From an uncultured Alphaproteobacteria bacterium (GTDB taxonomy: Bacteria > Pseudomonadota > Alphaproteobacteria > Caulobacterales > Parvularculaceae): a stretch of 64,000 nt of DNA. Positions 1-9,782 of this stretch are shown in pieces. The notes under the pieces are model-generated. The model made no database searches, was not told where the DNA came from, and worked only from the letters and a program-made list of their open reading frames with translations. Each line of letters begins with the position of its first letter. The stretch's first letter is position 1. The stretch lies in NCBI GenBank assembly GCA_902826095.1, contig CADEDN010000001.1, positions 404,239 to 468,238 of the forward strand, written 5' to 3'. The translations under genes and the position numbers were made by a program.

Positions 1-609
1 ATGCTGGAGCAGAAAATCGGCCATCCAAGGAGCGGCGCCAACACGGCGTGGGTGCCGAGCCCGACCGCCGCGACGCTCCACGCCGTTCATTATCATCGCG
101 TCGACGTGTTCGCCCAGCAGAAAGAGCTTGCGGGCGCGCCGACGCCCGGCGTCGACAAGTTGCTGACGATCCCGCTTGCGCGCGGCGCCAATTTCAGCGT
201 CGAGGAAGTCGAAAGAGAACTCGAGAACAACATTCAGGGCATTCTCGGCTATGTCGTTCGCTGGATCGATCAGGGCGTCGGCTGCTCCAAAGTGCCCGAC
301 ATCAACGATATCGGCCTGATGGAGGATCGCGCGACGCTCAGGATCTCGTCGCAGCATGTCGCGAACTGGCTTCGTCACGAAGTCTGCACGCGCGAACAGG
401 TCGATAGGGCGTTCCTGAAGATGGCGGCGAAGGTCGATGCGCAGAACGCCGGCGATCCAGCCTATCGTCCGATGACGGACGATCCGGCGGAGAATGTCGC
501 GTTTCTGGCCGCCAGGGCGCTGGTCTATGAGGGCGAGAAGTCGCCGAACGGCTATACCGAGCCGCTGCTTCATGCGTTTCGGCTTCGGGTGAAGGGAGCC
601 GCGAGGTGA
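1..609 (+). CDS. glcB: Malate synthase G, C-terminal part (gene enters from the left edge)
   Basis: This is the last 202 residues of malate synthase G, which condenses glyoxylate and acetyl-CoA to malate in the glyoxylate bypass. The block [17 protein letters not shown] (residues 12-28) and the segment around [20 protein letters not shown] (94-113) are diagnostic of the monomeric G isoform. Cys95 and Asp109 are 14 residues apart, as are Cys617 and catalytic Asp631 of the E. coli enzyme. The family is about 720 residues long, so roughly 500 residues lie upstream of the window. The ATG at base 1 is internal, not the real start. The stop at 607-609 is 24 bases before the next gene. Confidence 0.95.
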   Translation: MLEQKIGHPRSGANTAWVPSPTAATLHAVHYHRVDVFAQQKELAGAPTPGVDKLLTIPLARGANFSVEEVERELENNIQGILGYVVRWIDQGVGCSKVPDINDIGLMEDRATLRISSQHVANWLRHEVCTREQVDRAFLKMAAKVDAQNAGDPAYRPMTDDPAENVAFLAARALVYEGEKSPNGYTEPLLHAFRLRVKGAAR

Positions 610-633
610 AAGCCTTGGCGGGATAGGGCGGCG

Positions 634-1383
634 ATGATCTGGCTGGCGCTCGCCTTTGTTGTCGCCGCGCTCCTTTATTCGATGGCGGGATTCGGCGGCG
701 GCTCCGCCTATAGCGCGCTGCTCGTCCTCAATGGGACCGACTATCGTCTTCTGCCGTCGATATCGCTCATCTGCAACATCATCGTCGTCGGGAATGGCGC
801 CATTCAATTCCTGATCGCCAGGCGCATGCGGTTGATCGACGTCGCGCCGCTTTGCCTGTTGTCGGCGCCCGCCGCTTGGGTCGGCGGCCGCATTCCGGTG
901 CCGGAAACGCTTTTTTCCTTGATGCTCGGCTTGGCTCTTCTCGCCGCGGCGGCGTTCATGTTCGTCGATCCGAAGACGCCGGAACCGCGCGCAGGCGGCC
1001 GGTCCGCGGCGGCGCCAGCGGCGATCGGCGGCTTCATCGGATTTCTTTCAGGGCTCGTCGGCATCGGCGGCGGGATTTTTCTTGCGCCGTTCCTGCATAT
1101 CGTTCGCTGGGGCGGGGCGCATGAGATCGCCGGCGCCGCGAGCGTTTTCATTCTCGTCAATTCCGTCGCCGGATTGGGCGGACAGCTGACGAAGCTCGGC
1201 GATCTCAACGCGGTCCACGCATTGACGCCGTACTGGCCGCTGCCCGCGGCGGTGCTCATCGGCGGCGTCATCGGCGGCTTCATCGGCGCAAGGCGGCTGC
1301 CGGCGGGCGCGATCAAGCGCCTGACGGGTGTCTTGATTCTGAGCGTCGGCTTGAGGCTGCTCTGGGGTTTGGCGACGAAATAG
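634..1383 (+). CDS. TauE/SafE (TSUP) family membrane permease
   Basis: A 249-residue, strongly hydrophobic protein with about eight predicted membrane segments. It has the two glycine-rich half-repeats of the TSUP family: GFGGGSAYS near residue 21 and SGLVGIGGGIF near 139. Family members export or import small organic or sulfur anions such as sulfite, sulfoacetate or taurine-derived anions. The substrate cannot be told from sequence. Length is normal for the family (about 250). It follows malate synthase on the same strand after 24 bases and may be cotranscribed, but no functional link is obvious. Confidence 0.85.
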   Translation: MIWLALAFVVAALLYSMAGFGGGSAYSALLVLNGTDYRLLPSISLICNIIVVGNGAIQFLIARRMRLIDVAPLCLLSAPAAWVGGRIPVPETLFSLMLGLALLAAAAFMFVDPKTPEPRAGGRSAAAPAAIGGFIGFLSGLVGIGGGIFLAPFLHIVRWGGAHEIAGAASVFILVNSVAGLGGQLTKLGDLNAVHALTPYWPLPAAVLIGGVIGGFIGARRLPAGAIKRLTGVLILSVGLRLLWGLATK

Positions 1384-1454
1384 GGCGGCGGACTGGATTC
1401 CGTCGCCGATGAAAGCGTGCTATGCTGGCGCCGCATTGCACGGGGAGAACAGCG

Positions 1455-3125
1455 ATGGCGTTGATTGTTCATGGTCCAGCCGCGACCGATATCGATATGA
1501 ATCCGGCGACGATCGATTTCGGCGGACTTTTCACCGATCCGATCATCTCTTCGTTGCCGACGGAGCTTGTCATCGGCCCGAGCCCCGCCGCCTCGAACTA
1601 TGTCTGGTATTTTTCAGGAACTGCTTTCACCTACAACGCCAGCGGCGACTTGACCGGCGGAACAATCACCGGACTTCGAACCGAGGACAGCGCGCTCATC
1701 GATCTGGAGTTGACGGGCGGTTCCTTCTCAGCCGTCGCGGTTCAGGCGCTGATCGATGCATCCGACAGTCTCGGCTTGCTCACCTTGCTTCTCAGCGGCA
1801 ACGACACCGTCGCCGGCGGCACGTTTGACGACTATCTGGTCGGGCTAGCGGGATCTGACTTTCTTGTTGGGGGCGCCGGCGCTGACACGATGATCGGCGG
1901 TGCCGACAGCGACTATTTCCGCAGCGGCGCGGGTGCGGATCTTATCGACGGCGGCGCCGGCAGCAGTGACTTTGCCGAATATGATCTCAGTTCCGCCGCC
2001 GTCAACATCAATCTGGCGACCGGCGTCCATTCCGGCGGAGACGCCGCCGGCGACACGCTGACAAGTATCGAGTGGATCGCGGGGTCGGATTTCAACGACA
2101 CGCTGACCGGCAGCGCCGCCAATGAATATTTTGGCGGCCACGACGGCGACGATCTTATCAGCGCCGGTGACGGCGCGGACAGCGTTGAGAGTCGCGCCGG
2201 CGCCGACACGGTCGATGGCGGGGCGGGTAACGACAACATCGACGGCGGTGATGGGAATGACCTGATTATCGGCGGCGCCGGCCGCGACACGCTGTTCGGC
2301 GAACTCGGCGATGATTCGATCGACGCCTCGGCGGGCGACGACTCGATCGACGGCGGCGCCAATAATGACTCGCTTGTCGGCGGAACCGGCAATGACAACC
2401 TGGTCGGCAACAACGGCAATGACACGATCCAGGGCGGCCTCGACAGCGACACCATTCTCGGCGGCAATGGGTTTGACTATCTGCTCGGCCAGGACGGCAA
2501 TGACTCGCTTGATGGCGGCGCCCTTTCTGACACGCTGCTCGGCGGCAATCAGAATGACACGTTGCGCGGCGGGGCGGACAACGATTTGATCTTCGGCGAA
2601 GCGCAGCGCGATTTGATCTTCGGCGACGACGGCGATGACATCATCGATGCCGGAACCGGCGATGACACGGTCGACGGCGGCGGCCAGAAGGACAGGGCGT
2701 TCGGCGGCTCGGGCGCCGACTCGATCATCGGCGGCGGCGGCAATGACACGCTGCAGGGCGGCAATGACAATGACACATTGCTCGGCGGCGCAGGCTTCGA
2801 CGTGCTTGAGGGCGGCGACGGCGACGACTCGCTTGAGGGCGGCGATCTCAACGACGTCATTTTCGGAAATGCTGGAAATGACACGATCGTCTTCTCGCTC
2901 GGCGGCGATATCGATACGTTACGCGACTTCACGGCCGGGGCAGGCGTCGCCGATGTCATCCGGCTTGTCGGCTTCGGCACGGCGTTCGACAGTTTCGCCG
3001 AAGTGCTCGCGGCCGCGACGGATGACGGCACGCACACCACGATCAATTTCGGCGGCGGCGACACGCTGATCATCAGGAACGTGCTGGTCAGCCAACTTCA
3101 TGTGGATGACTTCACCTTCGGGTGA
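1455..3125 (+). CDS. RTX-type calcium-binding repeat protein, probably secreted
   Basis: A 556-residue acidic protein made largely of tandem GGxGxDxUx nonapeptides from about residue 120 to 480, the calcium-binding beta-roll of RTX proteins. The first 115 residues match no enzyme domain I recognise. The C-terminal 60 residues (ending in DDFTFG) could be the uncleaved secretion signal used by type I exporters. I place the start at the ATG at 1455 because GGGGAG lies just upstream; an ATG at 1422 has no such site. No type I ABC exporter or TolC gene lies nearby. Function could be adhesion, surface layer or an unrecognised enzyme. Confidence 0.85.
   Translation: MALIVHGPAATDIDMNPATIDFGGLFTDPIISSLPTELVIGPSPAASNYVWYFSGTAFTYNASGDLTGGTITGLRTEDSALIDLELTGGSFSAVAVQALIDASDSLGLLTLLLSGNDTVAGGTFDDYLVGLAGSDFLVGGAGADTMIGGADSDYFRSGAGADLIDGGAGSSDFAEYDLSSAAVNINLATGVHSGGDAAGDTLTSIEWIAGSDFNDTLTGSAANEYFGGHDGDDLISAGDGADSVESRAGADTVDGGAGNDNIDGGDGNDLIIGGAGRDTLFGELGDDSIDASAGDDSIDGGANNDSLVGGTGNDNLVGNNGNDTIQGGLDSDTILGGNGFDYLLGQDGNDSLDGGALSDTLLGGNQNDTLRGGADNDLIFGEAQRDLIFGDDGDDIIDAGTGDDTVDGGGQKDRAFGGSGADSIIGGGGNDTLQGGNDNDTLLGGAGFDVLEGGDGDDSLEGGDLNDVIFGNAGNDTIVFSLGGDIDTLRDFTAGAGVADVIRLVGFGTAFDSFAEVLAAATDDGTHTTINFGGGDTLIIRNVLVSQLHVDDFTFG
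1809..2890 (+). repeat. Tandem RTX nonapeptide-coding repeats
   Basis: About 1.1 kb of imperfect 27-base units encoding GGxGxDxUx. Units diverge at the base level, so selection appears to act on the protein repeat. It is not a CRISPR array or DNA satellite. Confidence 0.85.
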
Positions 3126-3161
3126 GCGAAGTCCCTATGACGAGTGCTGACGGCGATCAGG

Positions 3162-4478
3162 TCACGTCATGTGCGGCATCGCGGCGAAGGGCTTTAGGCC
3201 GCCGCGCAACAGCAATGCAGCGCCGATGGCGGCAAGCCCGCCGATCAGCGAAACCGACGCGCCGACCATCGCGTCGTTCCTGAAGACATAGTCTGTCGTC
3301 ATCGCGATCACCGTCCCGCCAAGCGCGAGGCCGATGAAGCTGTTGAAGAAGAGGAAAATCGCCGATATCTGCGCGCGCATGCTTGGCGGCGACACGATCT
3401 GCATCGCGGCCGCCGAAGTCGCCAGCGGAAAGGAGGCGAAGAAGAAGGCGAGAGCGATCAGCGGCAGCGCGATCGCCAAATTCGGCGCCGATGAAAACAG
3501 CGCGATCGGCGGGACGAGGCACATCGCGCCGACAAGGCCGGCGCGCATCGAAGCATCCTTGCGGCCCGCGCGTTCAAAGTGATCGGTCAAAAAGCCGCTC
3601 GCCAGAACGCCGCCGACATTGGACACGAGCAAGATCAGCCCGAGGATAAGCCCGGTCTGCGCCGTCGTCAGATGATGGACGCGCGTCAGATAGGCCGGCG
3701 TCCAGGACATCAGGCCGAATAGCGCCAGAGCGCACAAGGTGAAGCCGCCATAGTGAGCGACGAAAAACGCGCGGTTGCCGCGAATGAATGCGAAGACTTC
3801 CGCGAGCGTCGCCGAGTTCGATTTCTGGCGGCCTCGCGCCCTGTCATGGACCGTGAATGTAAAGATGATTGCGAGCAGAATTCCCGGCAGACCGACAGCG
3901 AAGAAGACGATTTGCCAGGTCCTGATTTCGCCGACGATCGGCAGCGCCATGCTTTCGACATCGCCGACAAGGCCGACCACGGCGCCGCCGATAAGGTAGG
4001 CAAGCCCGCCGCCGATGAAGGTGCCGATTGAATAGACGGCGAGCGCGCGTCCGAGTTTTTCCTTCGGGAAGAGATCGGCGATCATCGAGTAGGCGGCTGG
4101 AGACAGCGCGGCCTCGCCGACGCCGACGCCCATGCGCGCAAGGAAGATATGAGCGAAATTCTTGCCGAGCCCTGTCGCGACGGTGGCAAGGCTCCACAAG
4201 AAGACGCCTGCGCTGATGATGAGGGGCCGCGATTGACGGTCGGCGAGCCGCGCGATCGGCAGACCCATAGTCGCATAGAACAGCGAAAAGGCGAGGCCGT
4301 GCAGCAGGCTGAACTGCGTGTCAGTGATATCGAGATCCTTGCGGATCGGCCCGATGAGGAGCGCGAGGATCTGCCGGTCGACGAATGAAAATATATAGGC
4401 GATCATGCAGAGAATGACGACGTACCACGCATAAGCGCGGCTCGGCGGCGGATTATTCGCTTTGGCGTCGGAGGTCAT
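3162..4478 (-). CDS. MFS transporter, spinster-like
   Basis: A 438-residue major facilitator with about 12 membrane helices. The N-terminus (YAWYVVILCMIAYIFSFVDR, residues 15-34) and motif A region GLPIARLADRQSRP (about 72-85) match the spinster-like proteobacterial MFS carriers. FLARMGVGVGEAALSPAA fits the helix 4-5 region of that group. The substrate is unknown; homologues are often annotated as sphingolipid or hexuronate carriers without proof. The ATG at 4478 is preceded by no strong ribosome site. It is convergent with the RTX gene and lies alone. Confidence 0.85.
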   Translation of the reverse strand: MTSDAKANNPPPSRAYAWYVVILCMIAYIFSFVDRQILALLIGPIRKDLDITDTQFSLLHGLAFSLFYATMGLPIARLADRQSRPLIISAGVFLWSLATVATGLGKNFAHIFLARMGVGVGEAALSPAAYSMIADLFPKEKLGRALAVYSIGTFIGGGLAYLIGGAVVGLVGDVESMALPIVGEIRTWQIVFFAVGLPGILLAIIFTFTVHDRARGRQKSNSATLAEVFAFIRGNRAFFVAHYGGFTLCALALFGLMSWTPAYLTRVHHLTTAQTGLILGLILLVSNVGGVLASGFLTDHFERAGRKDASMRAGLVGAMCLVPPIALFSSAPNLAIALPLIALAFFFASFPLATSAAAMQIVSPPSMRAQISAIFLFFNSFIGLALGGTVIAMTTDYVFRNDAMVGASVSLIGGLAAIGAALLLRGGLKPFAAMPHMT

Positions 4479-4567
4479 TCGTCAGCGCTCGTCCGGCGGT
4501 CTTGTCAATCGCCGAATTCACACGGGCGTTCAGCCTCAATGTCAATCATGCAGGCGCGAAGCCGGAC

Positions 4568-5248
4568 TTAGAAGCGGTAGGAGAGGCCCAATTCCGCCGT
4601 ATGCGTCTTGATGTCGTCATTGGTGGCCCCGAGCAGGCGATAGCCTGCCTCGACCGACCAGTTGCGATGAACCGGCATGGCGACGCCGACGCGTGCGCCA
4701 TACCCCAGTTCGATATTGGAGTCTGAAAGCGGCGTGAAGCCGTCGTCGATTTCGGTGCGGACGTGAACCGGCCCGACGCTGCCGGTGAAGTAGGGCGTCA
4801 CCGGTCCGAATTTCGGCCCGTCGTACCGCAGGGATACAAGGCCCGAGATCGCGCGCCTCGTCGCCTGTTCCTGGCCGACGCCGATGATGACCGGGTCGCT
4901 GTCGCGCTGGAAAACGACTTCGCCTTCGAAGCTCAAGGGAATTTTCCGGCTGATCCGCGCGCGATAGCCGGCGCTGTAAAGAAGCGCGCCCTTGCCGTCG
5001 GCGAGGCCGCCGCCGCTCGCTGCGAGCGTGTAGCCGCTGCGGACGAAGAGCGCCTGCGAGCCGCCGTCTCTCAAACTCGGCCTCGAAGAGGCGCTGCGAT
5101 ATTTCGACTGTGTCTCCGCCTGCGCGACGCGCATGGAGTCGATGTCATTGTCGCGCAGCATCGCGAGCGCAAAGCCGCCGTTTTCGACAGCGTAAGCGCC
5201 AGTCGCGCAGAGCGTTCCGATGGCGATCGTTGCGGCGAGGAATTTCAT
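4568..5248 (-). CDS. Outer-membrane beta-barrel protein
   Basis: 226 residues with a clear signal peptide (MKFLAATIAIGTLCATGAYA) and cleavage expected before VENG. The mature part alternates short beta-rich stretches and ends SYRF, an aromatic terminus typical of Bam-assembled barrels. The size suggests an 8-10 strand barrel of the OmpW/OmpA-like porin superfamily. No catalytic motif is visible. It is transcribed alone, with a 120-base gap to the DUF1501 gene, and its role is unknown. Confidence 0.65.
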   Translation of the reverse strand: MKFLAATIAIGTLCATGAYAVENGGFALAMLRDNDIDSMRVAQAETQSKYRSASSRPSLRDGGSQALFVRSGYTLAASGGGLADGKGALLYSAGYRARISRKIPLSFEGEVVFQRDSDPVIIGVGQEQATRRAISGLVSLRYDGPKFGPVTPYFTGSVGPVHVRTEIDDGFTPLSDSNIELGYGARVGVAMPVHRNWSVEAGYRLLGATNDDIKTHTAELGLSYRF

Positions 5249-5369
5249 ATCGGCTCCGTTTGTCTGCGGCTCTGCGGGATTTTCATCCCAATCGGACTAA
5301 TCCCGTCTTAATCCGCGCCTTGGCGTCTGGTGAGATTTCTTGATTATTCGTCAGGTTCCGAAGTCCGCG

Positions 5370-6791
5370 TCAGACGGTCGAAGAGGCGTTGAAGAGATCG
5401 AGCGGTCCGGCGAAATTGCCGATGTTTGGCAGTGCGTCCTGGATTTCGGTCGTGGTAAGCCCGAACCACGCGGCAAGGCTCGCGGCGAGCTGTTCGACGG
5501 CGACGACCGGGATCAGTCGTCCGCCGCCGCTGTCTTGCGAATGATCAAGCGCTGCTGGCGGCATTTCGCCGATAATGCGATTGCCGTTGACCGCGCCGCC
5601 GACGACGAAATGATGCGCGCCCCATCCATGGTCGGTGCCGTCGCCATTGACCGCGAGGGTGCGGCCGAAATCCGATGCGGTGAACGACGTCACCTCGTTC
5701 TGGACGCCGAGTTCGACGGTCGCGTCGTAAAATGCGCGCATCGCGGTTGACAGCGTCGTGTGGAGGCCGGTGAGGTTGCCGGCCTGCTCCGAATGCGTGT
5801 CGTAGCCGCCGGTCGAGACGAAATAGATCTGCCGCGAAACGCCGAGCGTCGAGCGGGCGGCGATCATTCGGGCGACGATCTGCAATTGTGAGGCGAGATT
5901 GGTGTCGGGAAAGACCGTCGTGAACGGCGCTTGCGCGGAGAGCGCGACTTCAAGATCGCGGTTAAGGGCGATCGACTGCCGGTGAATCGTGGCGACGTCG
6001 CGTTCGAAGAGATTGGCGCGCAGATTTGCGACATCCTGAATCTGATTCGCGATCATGCTGGGCAGGACCGGTGAATTGTAGAGGTCAGTCCGCGCGACTG
6101 AATCGATCTGCACCGGTCCCCCGAGGCCGAGCGAAAACGCCGCCGCCTGCTGGCCGACGAGATAGACGACATTGCCGGACACAGAGACGGCGGTGAACGA
6201 CGCCGCGGTGTTCGCGCCCGACGCCATTGCCATGTCCGCGAGGCGACCGCCCCAGCCGAAGCGCGCGCCTTCGGGCGCCGCCGCCATCCAAGTCGATTGC
6301 TGGTCATTGTGCGAAAAAAGCCGCGTCGGCGTGCGGGCGCTGTCTGCGTCCCATTGCGCGCGATTCAGCGGCTCGATCAGCGGCCCGACATTGCCGACAA
6401 TCGCCGCCTGCCCGGAGCCGAAGAGCTGATGGATCGGCGCCAGCGCTTCCGGCAACGCAAATTGCCGGCCGCCAAGCGCTGCGGCGTTCGAGGGATTTAG
6501 CGCGAGAAGCCGCGCCTGCGACCGCGACGATCCGCCGGCCATGTTGTTGTATTCGCTGAAGAGCGGCTGACGGATTGCGGCGAACTGATTGTAGGACGGA
6601 CCGTCATAGGGAATGACCGTGTCATGACAATCCATGCCGCCGAACAGAAACACGCAGACGATGGCGCGATAGCCGGTTGTCGACGCCGCGAGCGCGTTGA
6701 AGGGGAGTAGGTTCATCGCGAACGGCGCTGCGCCGTAGGCTCCAAGGAGGCTTGCGGTCTGCAGAATCCGCCGTCTGGTGATTGCGCTCAT
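5370..6791 (-). CDS. DUF1501 domain protein with Tat signal
   Basis: 473 residues. The N-terminus has a twin-arginine signal (ITRRRILQTASLLGAYGAAP), so the protein is likely exported folded. The body is a DUF1501 domain, distantly related to the alkaline phosphatase/sulfatase fold: VFLFGGMDCHDTVIPYDG near residue 47, FVSTGGYDTHSEQ in the middle, and FGRTLAVNGDGTDHGWGAHH near 373. The metal-ligand-like Asp and His residues are retained. Biochemical function is unproven for the family. The gene follows the DUF1800 gene after 11 bases on the same strand, and the two families commonly co-occur. Confidence 0.85.
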   Translation of the reverse strand: MSAITRRRILQTASLLGAYGAAPFAMNLLPFNALAASTTGYRAIVCVFLFGGMDCHDTVIPYDGPSYNQFAAIRQPLFSEYNNMAGGSSRSQARLLALNPSNAAALGGRQFALPEALAPIHQLFGSGQAAIVGNVGPLIEPLNRAQWDADSARTPTRLFSHNDQQSTWMAAAPEGARFGWGGRLADMAMASGANTAASFTAVSVSGNVVYLVGQQAAAFSLGLGGPVQIDSVARTDLYNSPVLPSMIANQIQDVANLRANLFERDVATIHRQSIALNRDLEVALSAQAPFTTVFPDTNLASQLQIVARMIAARSTLGVSRQIYFVSTGGYDTHSEQAGNLTGLHTTLSTAMRAFYDATVELGVQNEVTSFTASDFGRTLAVNGDGTDHGWGAHHFVVGGAVNGNRIIGEMPPAALDHSQDSGGGRLIPVVAVEQLAASLAAWFGLTTTEIQDALPNIGNFAGPLDLFNASSTV

Positions 6792-6802
6792 CGGCCGGTT
6801 CC

Positions 6803-8584
6803 CTAGCGTTGGACGAAATATTCGGATGAAAGAACGGTCATCAGCATCGCCGCGTTGACGCGCCGTCGCCGGTCCTGCGGCGCCGTATCAGGGCGCACGG
6901 GTATCGAGTTGACGGCGGCGATGATGTTGGCGCGCGTTTCCGCAGTCATCGCGCCAGCCGTCATCGTGAGATTCAGTCGATCGACGAGCGCATCGGCGTT
7001 GTCGGCTATTGACAGTTCCGGTCCATAGCCCGGACGGAAAGTGACGGTCGCGCGCCCTTCCTCGATCCGTTCCTGCATGTAGTTTGCAAAGCTCGTGACC
7101 GTCGCAGTGGTCGTGATCTGCATTTCCGGCGCGACGAGGTTGGCGCCGGCGGTTTGCGATCCGGCGGCGATGTAGCCGGGGCGGTAGAAGTTGAATACGG
7201 ACGGCGACCGGTAGGCCTGCTGGGCGAGTTCGGACGGCGAGGCCGCGTCCATGATCCGGAACTGACCGTCGAGACCATTGCCGCCGAGAACCGAGACGGA
7301 GTTCAATCCCGCATTGCGCGCCCAATGCGTGAAGCGGATCACCGGTTCGCGCACTTTGCCGTAGTTCGGATTGTCGCGATTGGAGAGAACGCGCGCTTCG
7401 TCATCAAGGAGGATTGCGGCAATGACCGCGCTAAGATCGCCCCTTGTGCTTGAGCCGACCGTCGAACCGTCCGGCAGCTGGAACCATCCGGTTTCGAACG
7501 CGGCGGTGACGCGCGAGACATATTGCGGCGACGGATTGCTGGTGACGAAACGCTGGATAAGCTGTCTTGAAATGAATGGCGCGATGTTCGCATGGTTGAA
7601 CAGCGTGTCGAGCGCCGCATCGATGCTTGCCGCCGTCTGGGTGTTTGCGGGAACAGTGACGCCGAGGAAAGTCTTTTCCGATGTCGAATGCTCGCTCTCG
7701 AAGATCGCGAGCGGCGAATAGGCGGCGACGGGGATCGTCTGGTCCGGATTGTTGCCGCCGAAATCGCCGTCGTCCCAGCTGAGGCCGGTAAAGACCTTCG
7801 CAAGGCCCGTGATATCGGCGTTTGTGTAAGTCTCGATCTGCGCGCCGGTCCCGTCAAGGCGGGGCGTGCCGTCTGGATTGAGCTGGACGAGGCCGATCGT
7901 GAAGAGCTGCATCAATTCGCGCGCATAATTTTCGTCGGGCACGCGATTGATCGAGGGATCTTCCTTGCGGTTGTTGAGATAGGTGAGAAATTTCGCCATC
8001 GCCGGACTGTAGGTCACGTCTTCAAGCAACGATCGGTAGTTGCCGAACGCATTGCTGTTGAGCATGTCCATGTAATAGGCGACGGCCGCCGGCGTTTCCG
8101 CGACGTCCGGATTCTCATAGGAGACGACAAGAATTTGCGACAGTGCGAACGCCATGCGCTGGCGCAGTTGATCTTCGCCGTTGATCATGTCGCGCCAGAC
8201 GATCTCCGACAGCGCTTCGGGCCCGATCGATTCGCCGCGGGCGGCGTAGTCCGCCTGGATGAGGCGTAGCTCGTCAACATTGGGTTGGGAGTTGCGCGCG
8301 AGCTGTCGGCGCATCCAGCCGGAATAACCGAGCGACACGAGTTCGTTGATCGAGTCTTCCGTCGGGCCGAATGTCGCCTGCGTCAGAAAACGGGACGCCT
8401 CGGCCGCGGTCGGCGTGTCGGCGATTGACGGCGGCGGCGGCGCGCCGATCGGCGCCGGCGCCGCCGACGGCGCATCGGAACCGGAGCAACTGGCGAGGGC
8501 GATCGCCGCCGCCGCTGCGAGGACAAGCCGGCTGAAGCGCCGATCGTCCGGCGCTTTCTTCGATGTAAAGGGCCACTCCGCCAT
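6803..8584 (-). CDS. DUF1800 domain lipoprotein
   Basis: 593 residues from the ATG at 8584, chosen because AAGGA lies 8 bases upstream; a TTG at 8608 would add 8 residues without such a site. The N-terminus has a hydrophobic stretch followed by a lipobox (LASC), so it should be a lipoprotein. The body is a DUF1800 domain, with ATFGPTEDSINELVSLG near residue 70 and NRKEDPSINRVPDENYAREL plus QLFTIGL around 210-235. DUF1800 proteins have no established activity but are repeatedly found with a DUF1501 partner, here directly downstream. A secreted two-protein complex is plausible inference. Confidence 0.85.
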   Translation of the reverse strand: MAEWPFTSKKAPDDRRFSRLVLAAAAAIALASCSGSDAPSAAPAPIGAPPPPSIADTPTAAEASRFLTQATFGPTEDSINELVSLGYSGWMRRQLARNSQPNVDELRLIQADYAARGESIGPEALSEIVWRDMINGEDQLRQRMAFALSQILVVSYENPDVAETPAAVAYYMDMLNSNAFGNYRSLLEDVTYSPAMAKFLTYLNNRKEDPSINRVPDENYARELMQLFTIGLVQLNPDGTPRLDGTGAQIETYTNADITGLAKVFTGLSWDDGDFGGNNPDQTIPVAAYSPLAIFESEHSTSEKTFLGVTVPANTQTAASIDAALDTLFNHANIAPFISRQLIQRFVTSNPSPQYVSRVTAAFETGWFQLPDGSTVGSSTRGDLSAVIAAILLDDEARVLSNRDNPNYGKVREPVIRFTHWARNAGLNSVSVLGGNGLDGQFRIMDAASPSELAQQAYRSPSVFNFYRPGYIAAGSQTAGANLVAPEMQITTTATVTSFANYMQERIEEGRATVTFRPGYGPELSIADNADALVDRLNLTMTAGAMTAETRANIIAAVNSIPVRPDTAPQDRRRRVNAAMLMTVLSSEYFVQR

Positions 8585-8738
8585 TTGCATGCGTCCTTCG
8601 AGCGACAATCATTGACGCGCAAAGCGTGCAGTCGGGGATGTAAATGAAGCGCTTAAGGAATCGCTTGATTCTTCAAATTCGGCATCTTCTTTGATGACAA
8701 AAATTCAAGGAAGGGCCAGAGTCGCGCGCCAAATTGAA
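8585..8738. other. Intergenic region between the DUF1800 gene and virB11
   Basis: The leader of the DUF1800-DUF1501 unit and the 3' end of the T4SS operon meet here. The stretch is AT-richer than its surroundings, with several TTGA/TCAA runs, as expected for a promoter. I could not fix -35 and -10 boxes or a terminator hairpin with confidence. Confidence 0.4.
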
Positions 8739-9782
8739 TCAAGTTTGAACTGTGTTTTCAGCGCCAGCCGGCGTGAACATGATGTCAGAGATGCGTCTCG
8801 ATCCGCCTTCGCGCACCACGTGCACAGCAATATCGATGATCGATCGAACATAGTCGATCGTCTCAAGGCGGGTGAGCGGCATGCCCGCCTGCAGGGCCAT
8901 CAGAGCGATCTGCTCAAAGGCGCCATGCGGACTGTCGGCGTGGATTGTGGTGATTGAACCCGGATGTCCCGTGTTGATGGCGCGCAGGAAAGTGACCGCT
9001 TCGCGTCCGCGCAGTTCGCCGAGAATGATCCGGTCCGGGCGCAGCCGCAGCGAGGCGTTCAAGAGATCGTCGATGCCGATGCGCGCTTCGCCAAGATCGC
9101 CTTTGACGGCGATGAGACCAACCGCATTCGCATGATCGAGCGTCATCTCCGCCGTATCCTCGACCGTGATCAGCCGTTCATCCGCCGGCACGGATTTCAG
9201 GAGCGAATTCAGAAGGCTGGTCTTGCCGGTCGATGTGCCGCCTGAAATGAGGATCGTCTTCTTCGACTTGACCGCGAAGTCGAGAAACTCCGGAATGCGC
9301 CGCGCTTCTAGCAGCTTCAAGAGCGCGGCGTCCCGGTCGGAGAGGCGCCGCTCGTCGGCGAGCGCGACCCCGCCAAAATTGTCTCGGCCGGCGAAATCCG
9401 AAAGGCCGAGGCGCGCGACGACGGGCCTTCGGATCGCCATCACCCAATGGCGACGCGTCGCCGGCGGACCGACGATCTGCACGCGCTCGCCGCCCGGCAG
9501 CGATGCGGCGAGCACCGGATGCTCGCGATTGATCGCCTGGCGGTTAAAACGCGCGATCTGCGCAGCGAGGCGCTGAACATGCTGATCCGTGATTTCGGGC
9601 GACGCCACGCGCTGCATCGCGCCGCCGGCGATCTCGACCCAGAATTCGCCCGGTCGATTGATGAAGATTTCCGCGACGCGTTCATGCCGAAGCCATTTCT
9701 CCAGCGGCTTTAGAAACGCCGTCAGATAGACATGCTCGTCATTGAGGTCTTGCGGTTCAGTTGTCCGCGCTGCGTCGGTCAT
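8739..9782 (-). CDS. virB11: VirB11-type T4SS ATPase
   Basis: 347 residues, hexameric cytoplasmic ATPase of type IV secretion. Walker A is GGTSTGKT (residues 181-188). It is followed by the Asp box (LITVEDTAEM), a Walker B-like region (RPDRIILGELRGREAVTFLR) and the His box (NTGHPGSITTIHAD). The N-terminal domain (about 1-130) is normal for the family. Its ATG overlaps the virB10 stop in an ATGA, so translation is coupled. It is the last gene of the operon. Confidence 0.95.
   Translation of the reverse strand: MTDAARTTEPQDLNDEHVYLTAFLKPLEKWLRHERVAEIFINRPGEFWVEIAGGAMQRVASPEITDQHVQRLAAQIARFNRQAINREHPVLAASLPGGERVQIVGPPATRRHWVMAIRRPVVARLGLSDFAGRDNFGGVALADERRLSDRDAALLKLLEARRIPEFLDFAVKSKKTILISGGTSTGKTSLLNSLLKSVPADERLITVEDTAEMTLDHANAVGLIAVKGDLGEARIGIDDLLNASLRLRPDRIILGELRGREAVTFLRAINTGHPGSITTIHADSPHGAFEQIALMALQAGMPLTRLETIDYVRSIIDIAVHVVREGGSRRISDIMFTPAGAENTVQT

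Noticed and set aside
1809..2890. Possible CRISPR array or satellite DNA
   Set aside because: Units are 27 bases, diverge freely at third positions and encode RTX nonapeptides in one frame.
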